From positions 1 to 44,419 of the forward strand of contig CAJUNN010000022.1 in assembly GCA_910587955.1 (NCBI GenBank): DNA of 44,419 bases, given 5' to 3'. A model generated the notes under the pieces. That model was given only the letters and a program-made list of their open reading frames with translations. It ran no database searches and was not told the origin of the DNA. The stretch comes from an uncultured Lachnospiraceae bacterium. GTDB taxonomy: Bacteria > Bacillota > Clostridia > Lachnospirales > Lachnospiraceae. The first letter of the stretch is position 1; every line of letters starts with the position of its first letter. This document shows, one piece after another, positions 22,342 through 30,082 of the stretch. A program made the position numbers and the translations under genes.

Positions 22342-23306
22342 AGAGAAAGCAGATCGCAGTCTGTGACCGGGAGCAGGATTATACGCTCCGGTTTACGGAG
22401 TATGCCAACCGTCGCAGGGATCCGGTATTTACGGTACACGGATTTACAAGCTGCGGCGAGCTGGCCGGTTACGCAGAAGAGCACCCAGTAGATATCCTTT
22501 TGATTTGCGAAGAGCTTTCCAAAGAGATTGGGGACAAAACCCGGTACGGACAGATTTTTTATCTGTCGGAAAATGAATACCAGGAAAAAGAGACGGATGC
22601 CCCCAGGGTTTATAAATTCCAGTCCTGTCCCCAGATCATGCGGACAGTTCTGAGCGGTTACGCAGAACAGACGCCGGAAGGTCCCGGGACGGCGCTCCGG
22701 CAGAACCGCATGAAACAGATAGGGGTGTATTCCCCGGTGGGCCGTATCGGAAAGACAAGCTTTGCCCTGGCTCTCGGAAGGGAGCTTGCCAAGCAGAAAC
22801 GGACATTGTATCTGAATCTGGAAGAATATTCCGGATTTTCGGTTCTCTATCCTTATGGGGACGGATGGACCTTGTCGGAACTGATGTATTTTTTGAAACA
22901 GGGGAAGAATGCTTTTGTCTGTAAGCTGGAAAGCATTGTCCGCCGGCTGGGCAGCCTGGATTATATTCCGCCTCTGAAATCCCCGGTGGAGCTGCGCCAT
23001 ATCAGCCGGAAAGACTGGGAATGCCTTCTGGAAGCGCTGGGCCGGGAAAGCCATTACGAAATGCTGATTCTGGATATGAGCGGGGCAGTGGACGGGCTCT
23101 TTGAGCTTCTGGGACACTGCGACGGGGTCTATACCCCCATCCGGGAAGACGAAGTATCCGGGGCAAAGCTCTGCCAGTATGAGGAGACCCTGCGGCTTTT
23201 GGATCTGGAAGAGGTGTTAGAGAAAACAAAAAAGTTCTGGCTGTCCCAGGAAAAGGATTTGGAGACGTTTATCCGGGCGGAAGGAAAGAGGTGGCTGAGC
23301 CCATGA
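22338..23306 (+). CDS. tadZ: TadZ/CpaE-like pilus localisation ATPase
   Basis: A 322-aa protein with an N-terminal receiver-like domain (about 5-110) and a C-terminal ParA/MinD-type domain. Its deviant Walker A reads GRIGKT at 135-140, preceded by VYSPV. TadZ/CpaE proteins place the Tad secretion apparatus in the cell and dock the CpaF ATPase. Translation starts at TTG 22338 with GGAGG (22328-22332) upstream, overlapping the preceding stop. The next gene begins with an ATGA overlap at 23303. The ATPase-fold sequence is weakly conserved after Walker A, normal for the family. Family assignment rests on motif and operon position. Confidence 0.82.
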   Translation: MKRKQIAVCDREQDYTLRFTEYANRRRDPVFTVHGFTSCGELAGYAEEHPVDILLICEELSKEIGDKTRYGQIFYLSENEYQEKETDAPRVYKFQSCPQIMRTVLSGYAEQTPEGPGTALRQNRMKQIGVYSPVGRIGKTSFALALGRELAKQKRTLYLNLEEYSGFSVLYPYGDGWTLSELMYFLKQGKNAFVCKLESIVRRLGSLDYIPPLKSPVELRHISRKDWECLLEALGRESHYEMLILDMSGAVDGLFELLGHCDGVYTPIREDEVSGAKLCQYEETLRLLDLEEVLEKTKKFWLSQEKDLETFIRAEGKRWLSP

Positions 23307-24535
23307 AGGGGAACTGGGAAAGCCTTCGGCAGAAATTAAAGGAAAAGATTCAAAAGAGACTGGATTTATCCAGGGAATTGACGGATGAAGAAGTGCTGGA
23401 GCTGATTGATGAGGAAATCCTGGCCCAAAGCAGGCAGGAATATCTGCTGCTGGAGGAAAAGCTTTGTATGCGCAAAGAAATCTTTTATGCTATGAGAAGG
23501 CTTGATCTTTTGCAGGAGCTGATGGAAGATCCGGAGATTACGGAGATCATGGTAAACGGGCCGGAGGCTGTTTTTGTGGAGCGAAGAGGACGGTTAAGCC
23601 GCTGGGACAAGTCCTTTTCTTCCCGGCAGAAGCTGGAGGATGTGGTGCAGCAGATTGTGAGCTTTTCCAACCGGCGCGTCTCCAAGGCAAGCCCCATCGC
23701 CGATGCCAGATTGGAAGACGGCTCGAGGGTGAATGTAGTTCTGGATCCGGTGGCGCTTGGAGGTCCGGCTGTGACCATCCGCAGATTTCCGGAGCAGCCC
23801 ATCCGTATGGAACAGCTGATTGCCTGGGAAGCCGTGAGCCGGGAGGCAGCGGCCTTTCTGCGGACGGCAGTGGAAGCCGGGTACAATATTTTCGTAAGCG
23901 GCGGGACCGGCTCCGGGAAGACCACGTTTCTCAATGCCCTGTCGGAATTTATACCCACCGGGGAGCGGGTAATCACCATTGAGGACAATGCGGAGCTGCA
24001 GCTTTTCACGGTGGAGAACCTGGTAGCCCTGGAAGCCCGCAGCGCCAACCTGGAAGGGGAACATGAGATTTCTATCCGGGACCTGATAAGGACAGCCCTG
24101 CGGATGCGGCCGGACCGGATTATTGTAGGGGAAGTGCGCAGCGCTGAGGCGTTGGACATGCTTCAGGCTATGAATACCGGCCATGACGGCTCTTTAAGTA
24201 CCGGCCATGCCAACAGCCCGGCAGATATGCTGAGCCGCCTGGAGACCATGGTGCTGATGGGAATGGAACTGCCGCTGGAGGCCGTAAGGAGGCAGATTGC
24301 ATCCGGGGTAGATTTAATCGTACACCTGGGGCGGATGCGGGACGGCAGCCGCAGGGTACTGGAAATTGCGGAGACTGCCGGCATGGAGTCCGGGGAAATC
24401 CGGCTGCACACGCTCTTTGCCTTTGAGGAAGAGACGGCAGGAGAAGATAAAGATCTGCGTGTCCGGGGAAGACTGCAGAAAAAAGATTCCCTGCGGCATA
24501 CGGGAAAGCTGAAAATGGCCGGTATAGGAGGATGA
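23303..24535 (+). CDS. cpaF: CpaF/TadA-type secretion ATPase
   Basis: This 410-aa cytoplasmic hexameric ATPase powers assembly of type IVb (Tad/Flp) pili. Walker A GGTGSGKT is at 200-207. The region RPDRIIVGEVRSAEALDMLQAMNTGHDG holds Walker B/Asp-box and His-box features, and HANSPADMLSRLETM follows. The N-terminal helical region (1-80) is typical of CpaF. The start ATG 23303 overlaps the tadZ stop (ATGA) with GAGGTG upstream; a GTG at 23291 is possible. It must work with the TadB and TadC proteins encoded next. Confidence 0.95.
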   Translation: MKGNWESLRQKLKEKIQKRLDLSRELTDEEVLELIDEEILAQSRQEYLLLEEKLCMRKEIFYAMRRLDLLQELMEDPEITEIMVNGPEAVFVERRGRLSRWDKSFSSRQKLEDVVQQIVSFSNRRVSKASPIADARLEDGSRVNVVLDPVALGGPAVTIRRFPEQPIRMEQLIAWEAVSREAAAFLRTAVEAGYNIFVSGGTGSGKTTFLNALSEFIPTGERVITIEDNAELQLFTVENLVALEARSANLEGEHEISIRDLIRTALRMRPDRIIVGEVRSAEALDMLQAMNTGHDGSLSTGHANSPADMLSRLETMVLMGMELPLEAVRRQIASGVDLIVHLGRMRDGSRRVLEIAETAGMESGEIRLHTLFAFEEETAGEDKDLRVRGRLQKKDSLRHTGKLKMAGIGG

Positions 24536-24538
24536 GAG

Positions 24539-25276
24539 ATGAACTACAGGGAATACCGGCCTACAGCGGTTCAGCGGCTTCAATATATGCTGGAGGCAGC
24601 AGGCATTACGGGGATTGTGGCCTTGTGCTTCTACAATTCGCTCTGGGCCGTGCTTTTGTTTCCGGCGGTGCTGTGGAAGCACGAAAAGGAGAGGCGGGGA
24701 CAGACGGCCAAGCGCAGGAGAAAGGAACTGAAGCTGCAGTTCCGGGATGCGGTCCAGGGACTTGCGGCAGCCCTTGCAGCCGGGTATTCCGCAGAAAATG
24801 CCCTGCGCGAAGCGGGAAGGGACTTGAAGCTTATGTATGCGGCGGACGCGGATATGGTACAGGAGCTTTCCGCTATGGAGCGGAAGCTGGATGCCAATCA
24901 GACCATAGAGCAGGTAATGGAGGACTTTGCAGGGCGCAGCGGTTTGGAAGAGGCGGAGGTCTTTGCGGAAATTTTTTCCGTCGGAAAGCGAAGCGGCGGG
25001 GATCTGATAAAAATTATGGGGGATACGGCCGTAAATATCTCCGATACGGTAGAGACGGAGCGCCAGGTGTCTTCCGCTTTGGCGGCCAGGCGTTATGAAC
25101 AGAGGATTATGAATGTGATTCCCTTTGCCATGGTTTTGTATCTCCGGGTGGGATGTCCCGGCTTTTTGGATCCTCTGTACGGGAATCTTCCGGGAATCTG
25201 TGTGATGACCGCCTGTCTGGGCCTGTATCTGGGGGCCTGGTATCTGGGGAAACGCCTGCTGGACATAGAGGTGTGA
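24539..25276 (+). CDS. tadB: TadB-like pilus inner-membrane platform protein
   Basis: A 245-aa membrane protein with a T2SS-F domain (about 70-195; FRDAVQGLAAALAAGYSAENAL, then EEAEVFAEIFSVGKRSGGDLIKIM). Hydrophobic segments lie near 20-42 and two at 195-240. It is thought to form the membrane platform contacting the CpaF ATPase. AGGAGG precedes ATG 24539, 3 nt after the cpaF stop codon. It is shorter than proteobacterial TadB, lacking extra N-terminal helices. Confidence 0.9.
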   Translation: MNYREYRPTAVQRLQYMLEAAGITGIVALCFYNSLWAVLLFPAVLWKHEKERRGQTAKRRRKELKLQFRDAVQGLAAALAAGYSAENALREAGRDLKLMYAADADMVQELSAMERKLDANQTIEQVMEDFAGRSGLEEAEVFAEIFSVGKRSGGDLIKIMGDTAVNISDTVETERQVSSALAARRYEQRIMNVIPFAMVLYLRVGCPGFLDPLYGNLPGICVMTACLGLYLGAWYLGKRLLDIEV

Positions 25277-25279
25277 AAC

Positions 25280-26665
25280 ATGAAAGAAAAAAGGAAGAAA
25301 AAGGAAATGAGGCTGGAGGATCTGGCCCGGCGTTTCAACAGCCGGCTGTCCGGCTGGCTGGGAGGCCGGCTGCCCGGGCAGGAGGAGGTACGGCAGAATC
25401 TGAAGCTTTTATATTTCGATCCGCATACGGAAGAGCGGCTGGAACGGTACTATACAGAGAAGACAATGCTGCTTATGAAAGCATTTGCGATAGGGATTTG
25501 CGCCGCAGTCCTGGCGGGAGCTTTGGCTTCTGGCGGCGGGCTTCTGGCAGAGGGGCGTTTCCTGCCCCGTCGGGATACGGCTTACACCCGGGAACTTCAA
25601 GTAGAGGCGGCGGGGGAGAAAGTCCGGGAAATTGCGGTGGTCATAGAGCCGCAGAAGCTGCGGGAGGAAGAAAGCCGGGAACTGTTGGAAGAGATCCGTA
25701 AGCGGATGGATACCTATATTCTCGGGGAAAACCGTTCCCTGGAGGAAGTGCGCAGCGATCTGCACCTGATCCGCAGAATAGAAGGGACACCGGTGACGGC
25801 AGAATGGGAGCTGGATTCCTATGAGGTTCTGAACCTGGATGGAAGCCTGCGCAGTGAAAATCTAAGAGAGGAAGGGAGTCTGGTGGAACTGACGGCGCGA
25901 CTGTTCTGCAACGGACAGGAGGCCGTATACCGGGCGTGCGCCAGGGTCCTGCCGCCGGTCTTAGGGCCGGAGGAACAATTTTACCGGGAGCTGGCCGCGG
26001 CGGTAGAGAAGCTCCGCAAGGAGACAGAGGAGGAAGAAAGGCAGGAGCTTCCTCTCCGGGCACAGGGGAAAGAATTGGTATGGAAGGAAAATACGCCTTT
26101 GGATTTTGTCTGGATTCTGGTGCTAACCCTGCTGTCCATGGGACTTCTCTATACAGCGGGAGACCGGGAACTGAAGCGGAAAACCCGGGAACGGGAGGAA
26201 CAGATGTGCAGGGATTATGTGCGGATTGTAGGAAGGCTGACCCTTTTGCTGGGCGCCGGTTCCACCGTGCGCAATGCCTGGGAGATGATTGCGGCAGACT
26301 ATGAGACGCGGCGGAGGCAGGGGCGGGAGGAACTGCGGTATGCCTATGAGGAGATGGCGTTTGCCTGCCGGGAAATGCAAAATGGCGTGGCCGAGGCAAA
26401 AGCCTATGAGAATTTCGGGATTCGCTGTCATGTTCCGGCCTATCTCAAGCTGTCCGCTCTTTTGGAACAAAATTTGAAAAAAGGAACCAAAGGGCTTGCG
26501 GGGCTTCTGCGCTCAGAGGCGGAAGAGGCGAAGGCCTGGAGAAGGGAACTGGCCCGCCGCAAGGGGGAGGAGGCCTCTACCCGGCTGCTCCTGCCGATGA
26601 TACTGATGCTGGCGGTGGTGATGCTTTTTATTCTGGTTCCCGCCGGAATGTCCATGCAGGCATAA
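25280..26665 (+). CDS. tadC: TadC-like platform protein with a large extracytoplasmic insert
   Basis: A 461-aa membrane protein. A basic N-terminus (1-60) precedes helix 1 (64-88), about 180 residues of charged sequence (90-272), helix 2 (274-292), a T2SS-F domain (about 310-435; YVRIVGRLTLLLGAGSTVRNAW) and a final helix (440-458). By the positive-inside rule the 180-residue part lies outside the membrane. Typical TadC proteins are about 300 aa and lack it. It has the start 3 nt after the TadB stop. The role in pilus assembly follows from family and context; the role of the insert is unknown. Confidence 0.87.
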   Translation: MKEKRKKKEMRLEDLARRFNSRLSGWLGGRLPGQEEVRQNLKLLYFDPHTEERLERYYTEKTMLLMKAFAIGICAAVLAGALASGGGLLAEGRFLPRRDTAYTRELQVEAAGEKVREIAVVIEPQKLREEESRELLEEIRKRMDTYILGENRSLEEVRSDLHLIRRIEGTPVTAEWELDSYEVLNLDGSLRSENLREEGSLVELTARLFCNGQEAVYRACARVLPPVLGPEEQFYRELAAAVEKLRKETEEEERQELPLRAQGKELVWKENTPLDFVWILVLTLLSMGLLYTAGDRELKRKTREREEQMCRDYVRIVGRLTLLLGAGSTVRNAWEMIAADYETRRRQGREELRYAYEEMAFACREMQNGVAEAKAYENFGIRCHVPAYLKLSALLEQNLKKGTKGLAGLLRSEAEEAKAWRRELARRKGEEASTRLLLPMILMLAVVMLFILVPAGMSMQA

Positions 26666-26702
26666 AGGAAGACAACTAAAATGAAGAAAGAAGGAAAAGA
26701 GA

Positions 26703-26873
26703 ATGCGGAAATTATTTATGAGATTTGTACAGGAAGAAGACGGAATCGGAGTGGTGGAAATGATTTTGATACTGGTAGTGCTGATCGGACTGGTAATTAT
26801 TTTTAAAAGTCAGCTTACCTCGCTGGTAAACCAGATTTTTGACAAGATTACAAGCCAGAGCGGCACCATATAA
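26703..26873 (+). CDS. Flp1-like type IVb prepilin (56 aa)
   Basis: The putative major pilin, encoded in a very short gene. A basic leader (MRKLFMRFVQEEDG, 14 residues) ends at a prepilin cleavage site with Glu at +5 of the mature protein (IGVVE), followed by a hydrophobic helix (MILILVVLIGLVIIF) and a short polar tail. This matches the Flp1-like family of Firmicutes. The prepilin peptidase to process it is encoded at 29229. GAAGGAAAAGAGA before ATG is a moderate ribosome site. It lies between tadC and the DUF5702 gene, 21 nt before the latter. Confidence 0.88.
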   Translation: MRKLFMRFVQEEDGIGVVEMILILVVLIGLVIIFKSQLTSLVNQIFDKITSQSGTI

Positions 26874-26893
26874 GATTTCCGGAGGAGAGGGAT

Positions 26894-28300
26894 ATGGGAA
26901 GCATACGGAAGAACAGAGGGAGTGTCACGGTCTTTGTCAGTCTGATGCTGGCCGTACTGCTGTTTTTCTTCCAGGCAGGCTTACAGTCGGCCCGGTCTGC
27001 CTTTTTGAGAAGCCAGGCGGAGGAGGCCCTGGAGCTGGCGGAATATTCGGTTCTCTCCGAGTATCACCGGGAGCTTTGGGAGCGGTACGGCATGTTCTAT
27101 CTGGATCTGGGTTATGGAGGCCCCGGAGAGGATACCGGATATCTGAAGCAGAGGCTTAGGCAGTTTTTAAATGAAAACCTGCCGTCGGGAAATGCGGGAC
27201 AAATCCAAGTGGAACGTATTTCCAGGGCCACGGACGGAAACGGAATGGCATGGTATGAACAGGCGGTCTCCTGCGCGAAGGAGCAGATGGGGATTTCGTT
27301 TTTGGAAGAGGCAGGAGACTATGAGAGACTTGGCCGTCAGGCGGAAGAGCTGCAGGAGGAATATGCCGGGGCCAGCAGCCGGGAGCAGGAAAATTTAGAG
27401 GAGCTTCGGCAGCGCCGGGCAGAGGAAGAAGCAGAAAGCACCCCCAATCCTCTTTCCGAGTTGGAATCCTTGAAGCGGGGAAGTATTCTCAATCTGGTTT
27501 TAAAGGAACCGGGAGCGGTGTCGGGTAAGAAAGCAGATCTAAAGGGAATGCCTTCTAAAAGGAGCTGCATCCGGGGGGCGGGACCCAGGGGAAAGTATGC
27601 GGGAACCCCGGGAAACGATGTATTTTTTCATATATATCTGCTGTCTGTCTGTTCCCACGGGGCAGAGATTCTAACCGGGGACCGGCAGCCCGGCTCCTGG
27701 CTGGACTACCAGGCCGAGTACCTGATTGCCGGGAAAGATACGGATATTGCCAATCTGGAGTCTGTCTGCGGACGTCTGCTGGCGTTGCGGGAAGGCCTTA
27801 ACTACATGTATCTTCTGTCCGATGGGGCAAAGCAGGCGGAATGTCAGGCCCTGGCTGCGCTTCTTGTGGGCGTTACGCTGATTCCGGGACTGGTGGAGGC
27901 AGTGGCACAGGTGCTTCTGCTGGGCTGGGCCTTTGCGGAGAGTGTGCTTGACGTGCGGCTTCTTTTAAACGGAAAGTCCGTGGCGTTTTGGAAAGGGGCG
28001 GATACCTGGAAACTCTCTCTTGCGCAGGCTCTCGATCTGGGAAATTCCCTGGCAGCTTATGACGGACGGGAGGATCGTCCGGGGCTTCGCTACCGGGACT
28101 ACCTGGGAATGCTCCTGGCCCTTACGGGCAGGGAGACCAAGGCCATGCGGGGGCTGGATGTGGTGGAAGGAGTAATTAGGGGAGAGCCCGGAGGAATGTA
28201 TTTCCGTGCGGATCACTGTACGGACAGCTTCTGGGCGGAGGCAGAGCTTGTGCAGGACCGGGCTTTGAGGGCGCGGCGCTGGCTTTGTTATGAATGGTAA
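26894..28300 (+). CDS. DUF5702-type pilus-associated exported protein
   Basis: A 468-aa protein. The N-terminus RGSVTVFVSLMLAVLLFFFQAGLQSAR is a TadE/TadG-like membrane segment, typical of DUF5702 proteins found in Lachnospiraceae Tad loci. The rest is a large exported domain with Glu-rich coiled coil (about 140-180) and two hydrophobic stretches near 325-350, so it may be anchored at more than one point. Possibly a minor pseudopilin or pilus-base subunit. GGAGGAGAGG sets ATG 26894. The exact role is not known. Confidence 0.7.
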   Translation: MGSIRKNRGSVTVFVSLMLAVLLFFFQAGLQSARSAFLRSQAEEALELAEYSVLSEYHRELWERYGMFYLDLGYGGPGEDTGYLKQRLRQFLNENLPSGNAGQIQVERISRATDGNGMAWYEQAVSCAKEQMGISFLEEAGDYERLGRQAEELQEEYAGASSREQENLEELRQRRAEEEAESTPNPLSELESLKRGSILNLVLKEPGAVSGKKADLKGMPSKRSCIRGAGPRGKYAGTPGNDVFFHIYLLSVCSHGAEILTGDRQPGSWLDYQAEYLIAGKDTDIANLESVCGRLLALREGLNYMYLLSDGAKQAECQALAALLVGVTLIPGLVEAVAQVLLLGWAFAESVLDVRLLLNGKSVAFWKGADTWKLSLAQALDLGNSLAAYDGREDRPGLRYRDYLGMLLALTGRETKAMRGLDVVEGVIRGEPGGMYFRADHCTDSFWAEAELVQDRALRARRWLCYEW

Positions 28301-28320
28301 AGAAAAGGGGGTGCATCGTG

Positions 28321-29229
28321 ATGTTCTTTCGTACATGTGCGTATCTGAAAAATCTAAAAGCTCTCCAGGCAGTTCCAGGCGCATCAGACGCCAGCAATTC
28401 ACATTCTCTATATTCCAAACAGTCCGGTCATGACGGAAGAATATCACGATGCGCCCCCGTCTGGGCGAGAGCCAGCCTAACGGCAGAGGCAGCGCTGGTA
28501 TTTCCCTTGTTTCTCTTTGCCGTAACAGGCCTTTTGTATCTCTTTTTGCTGGTACAGCTTCAGACGGAAGTTGGCCGGGCGCTGACGGATGCGGGGAAAG
28601 AGCTGGCCCAGAGCGAAGAGATTTTAAACCTGGATATGGAAAGTACTGCTGCCGGTATTTCTATGGCTTATACGAAGCACTGTCTGGATACCTGCCTGGA
28701 GGGCCGGGCGGCAGGCAGGATGATTAAGGGAGGAGCCCGGGGAATTTCCCTGCTGGGCTGCCGCTTAGAAGGGCAGGACTCTTTTCTGGTGCTGAACGCC
28801 TCCTATCAGGTAGTGCTGCCGCCGGGACTCTCCTGGTTTTGTCCAATAAGCATCAGCCAGAGCCGCCGGGTCCGCTGCTGGACAGGCTTTGGGGGACGGC
28901 TGGGAACGGGAACCGGGGAAGAGGAGGAAGTAGTCTATGTGACGGACTACGGTACGGTATATCACCGCAGTCTGGAGTGCAGGCATTTGAAGCTCTCGAT
29001 CCGCCAGGTCTGTCTGGAGGAGGCAAAAGGGCAGGCTTGCGGAAGTGGCGGAAACTATAAGCCCTGTGAGAGATGCTGGAAGCAGGGGAGCAGATTTGTG
29101 TATATTACGGAGCAGGGAGACCGCTATCATGAGAGCCTGAATTGCCCGGGACTGTCCCGCAGGATTCATGTCGTGCTTTTCTCCCAGGCAGGCGGACGGC
29201 CGCCCTGCTCCGTGTGCGGAGGAACGTGA
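28321..29229 (+). CDS. TadE-like pseudopilin with a cysteine-rich repeated C-terminus
   Basis: A 302-aa protein. An unusual hydrophilic N-terminal stretch (about 50 residues) is followed by LTAEAALVFPLFLFAVTGLLY, the TadE-type signal and helix with Glu in the leader. A Cys-containing exported domain ends in two related modules, VYVTDYGTVYHRSLECRHL with later CERC, and VYITEQGDRYHESLNCPGL with later CSVC. Each has G-YH-C-L-C-C spacing, resembling small putative metal-binding modules seen at the end of other secreted proteins. ATG 28321 is chosen for the G-rich ribosome site; ATG 28294 is also open. The stop overlaps the next start (TGATG). Confidence 0.75.
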   Translation: MFFRTCAYLKNLKALQAVPGASDASNSHSLYSKQSGHDGRISRCAPVWARASLTAEAALVFPLFLFAVTGLLYLFLLVQLQTEVGRALTDAGKELAQSEEILNLDMESTAAGISMAYTKHCLDTCLEGRAAGRMIKGGARGISLLGCRLEGQDSFLVLNASYQVVLPPGLSWFCPISISQSRRVRCWTGFGGRLGTGTGEEEEVVYVTDYGTVYHRSLECRHLKLSIRQVCLEEAKGQACGSGGNYKPCERCWKQGSRFVYITEQGDRYHESLNCPGLSRRIHVVLFSQAGGRPPCSVCGGT

Positions 29230-29654
29230 TGGGACAATGGATGGTAAAAGGGTGCATGCTGGCTTTTCTGCTGTGGAACGGAATTCTGGATGTGCGCAGG
29301 CAGGAAGTCAGTCTGAAAAGTTTCTGGATCTTCGGGACAGCCGGGATTGTGCTCAATCTCTGGCTGCGCTATCAGACCTGGTGGGAGCTTTTGGGAGGTA
29401 TGGGAGTAGGAGTATTTCTGGTGGCGGCCGCGTTTCTCACCAGAGAGGCCGTAGGATGCGGAGACGGTCTGCTGGTCTGCGTGACCGGGCTTTATCTGGG
29501 AATGTGGGAAAATATAAGCCTGCTCCTGGGCGGAACGGCTGTCTGTGCTCTGGTCATGGCCCTGGGGCTGATGCTTGGGAAAGTTAGGAGAAAGGACAGA
29601 TTTCCCCTGGTACCGTTTCTTCTGCTGGTGTATGCAGGGAGGCTGCTTGTATGA
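29229..29654 (+). CDS. tadV: Prepilin peptidase (TadV/CpaA type, family A24)
   Basis: A 141-aa membrane aspartic protease that cleaves the leader of Flp prepilin and TadE-like proteins. Catalytic residues are Asp 21 (ILDVRRQEV) and Asp 79 in the GxGD motif GCGD (76-79). Four or five hydrophobic helices are present and no methylase domain, as in the short TadV group. GGAGG and overlap with the previous stop (TGATG) fix the start; the stop overlaps the next ATG (ATGA). Its presence in the operon explains how the 56-aa pilin is processed. Confidence 0.92.
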   Translation: MGQWMVKGCMLAFLLWNGILDVRRQEVSLKSFWIFGTAGIVLNLWLRYQTWWELLGGMGVGVFLVAAAFLTREAVGCGDGLLVCVTGLYLGMWENISLLLGGTAVCALVMALGLMLGKVRRKDRFPLVPFLLLVYAGRLLV

Positions 29655-30070
29655 GAGAGAAAATGAAACAGGGAAGCTTTGCCGTGGAGGCGTCTTTTGT
29701 GCTGCCGTTTCTGGTGCTGATTGTGTTTGTGTGTATCTGCCTGGCCTTGTATCTTCACGACAGGAGTGTTCTTGCTTCCTGCGCGGCGGAGACGGCGGGA
29801 AAAGGAGCGGCCCGGAAATACCGGTCAGAGAAAGAGCTGGAGGCGGAGCTCTCAGAAGAAGCGCTTGCTTTGGCTTTTGACAGGCTTATGGTATGCAGGG
29901 AACTGGAGGTATCCGTAAAAGTGACGGCAAAGTCGGTAACGGTTTCCTATACGGGGGAAACGCCCCTTCTGTCGGGGCTCTCTTTCCGGGAGGAAGAGAC
30001 GGCCAAACGGCTGAATCCGGCCCGGTTTATGCGGACATGCCGGAAATGGAAAGAATTTTGGAAGAAGTAG
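29651..30070 (+). CDS. tadE: TadE-like pseudopilin
   Basis: A 139-aa protein with the TadE signature QGSFAVEASFVLPFLVLIVFVCICLAL near the N-terminus, in which Glu 13 lies in the TadE helix signature, then an exported domain. TadE-like pseudopilins are processed by the same peptidase and needed for pilus assembly. GGGAGG and ATGA overlap with tadV show coupling. The short basic C-terminus (MRTCRKWKEFWKK) is unremarkable. Confidence 0.85.
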   Translation: MREKMKQGSFAVEASFVLPFLVLIVFVCICLALYLHDRSVLASCAAETAGKGAARKYRSEKELEAELSEEALALAFDRLMVCRELEVSVKVTAKSVTVSYTGETPLLSGLSFREEETAKRLNPARFMRTCRKWKEFWKK

Positions 30071-30082
30071 GGGATATTAGAA

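Noticed and set aside
26666..26830. Alternative frame starting ATG 26681 across the pilin gene
   Set aside because: It gives a polar peptide with no family match, while the other frame encodes a clear Flp prepilin.
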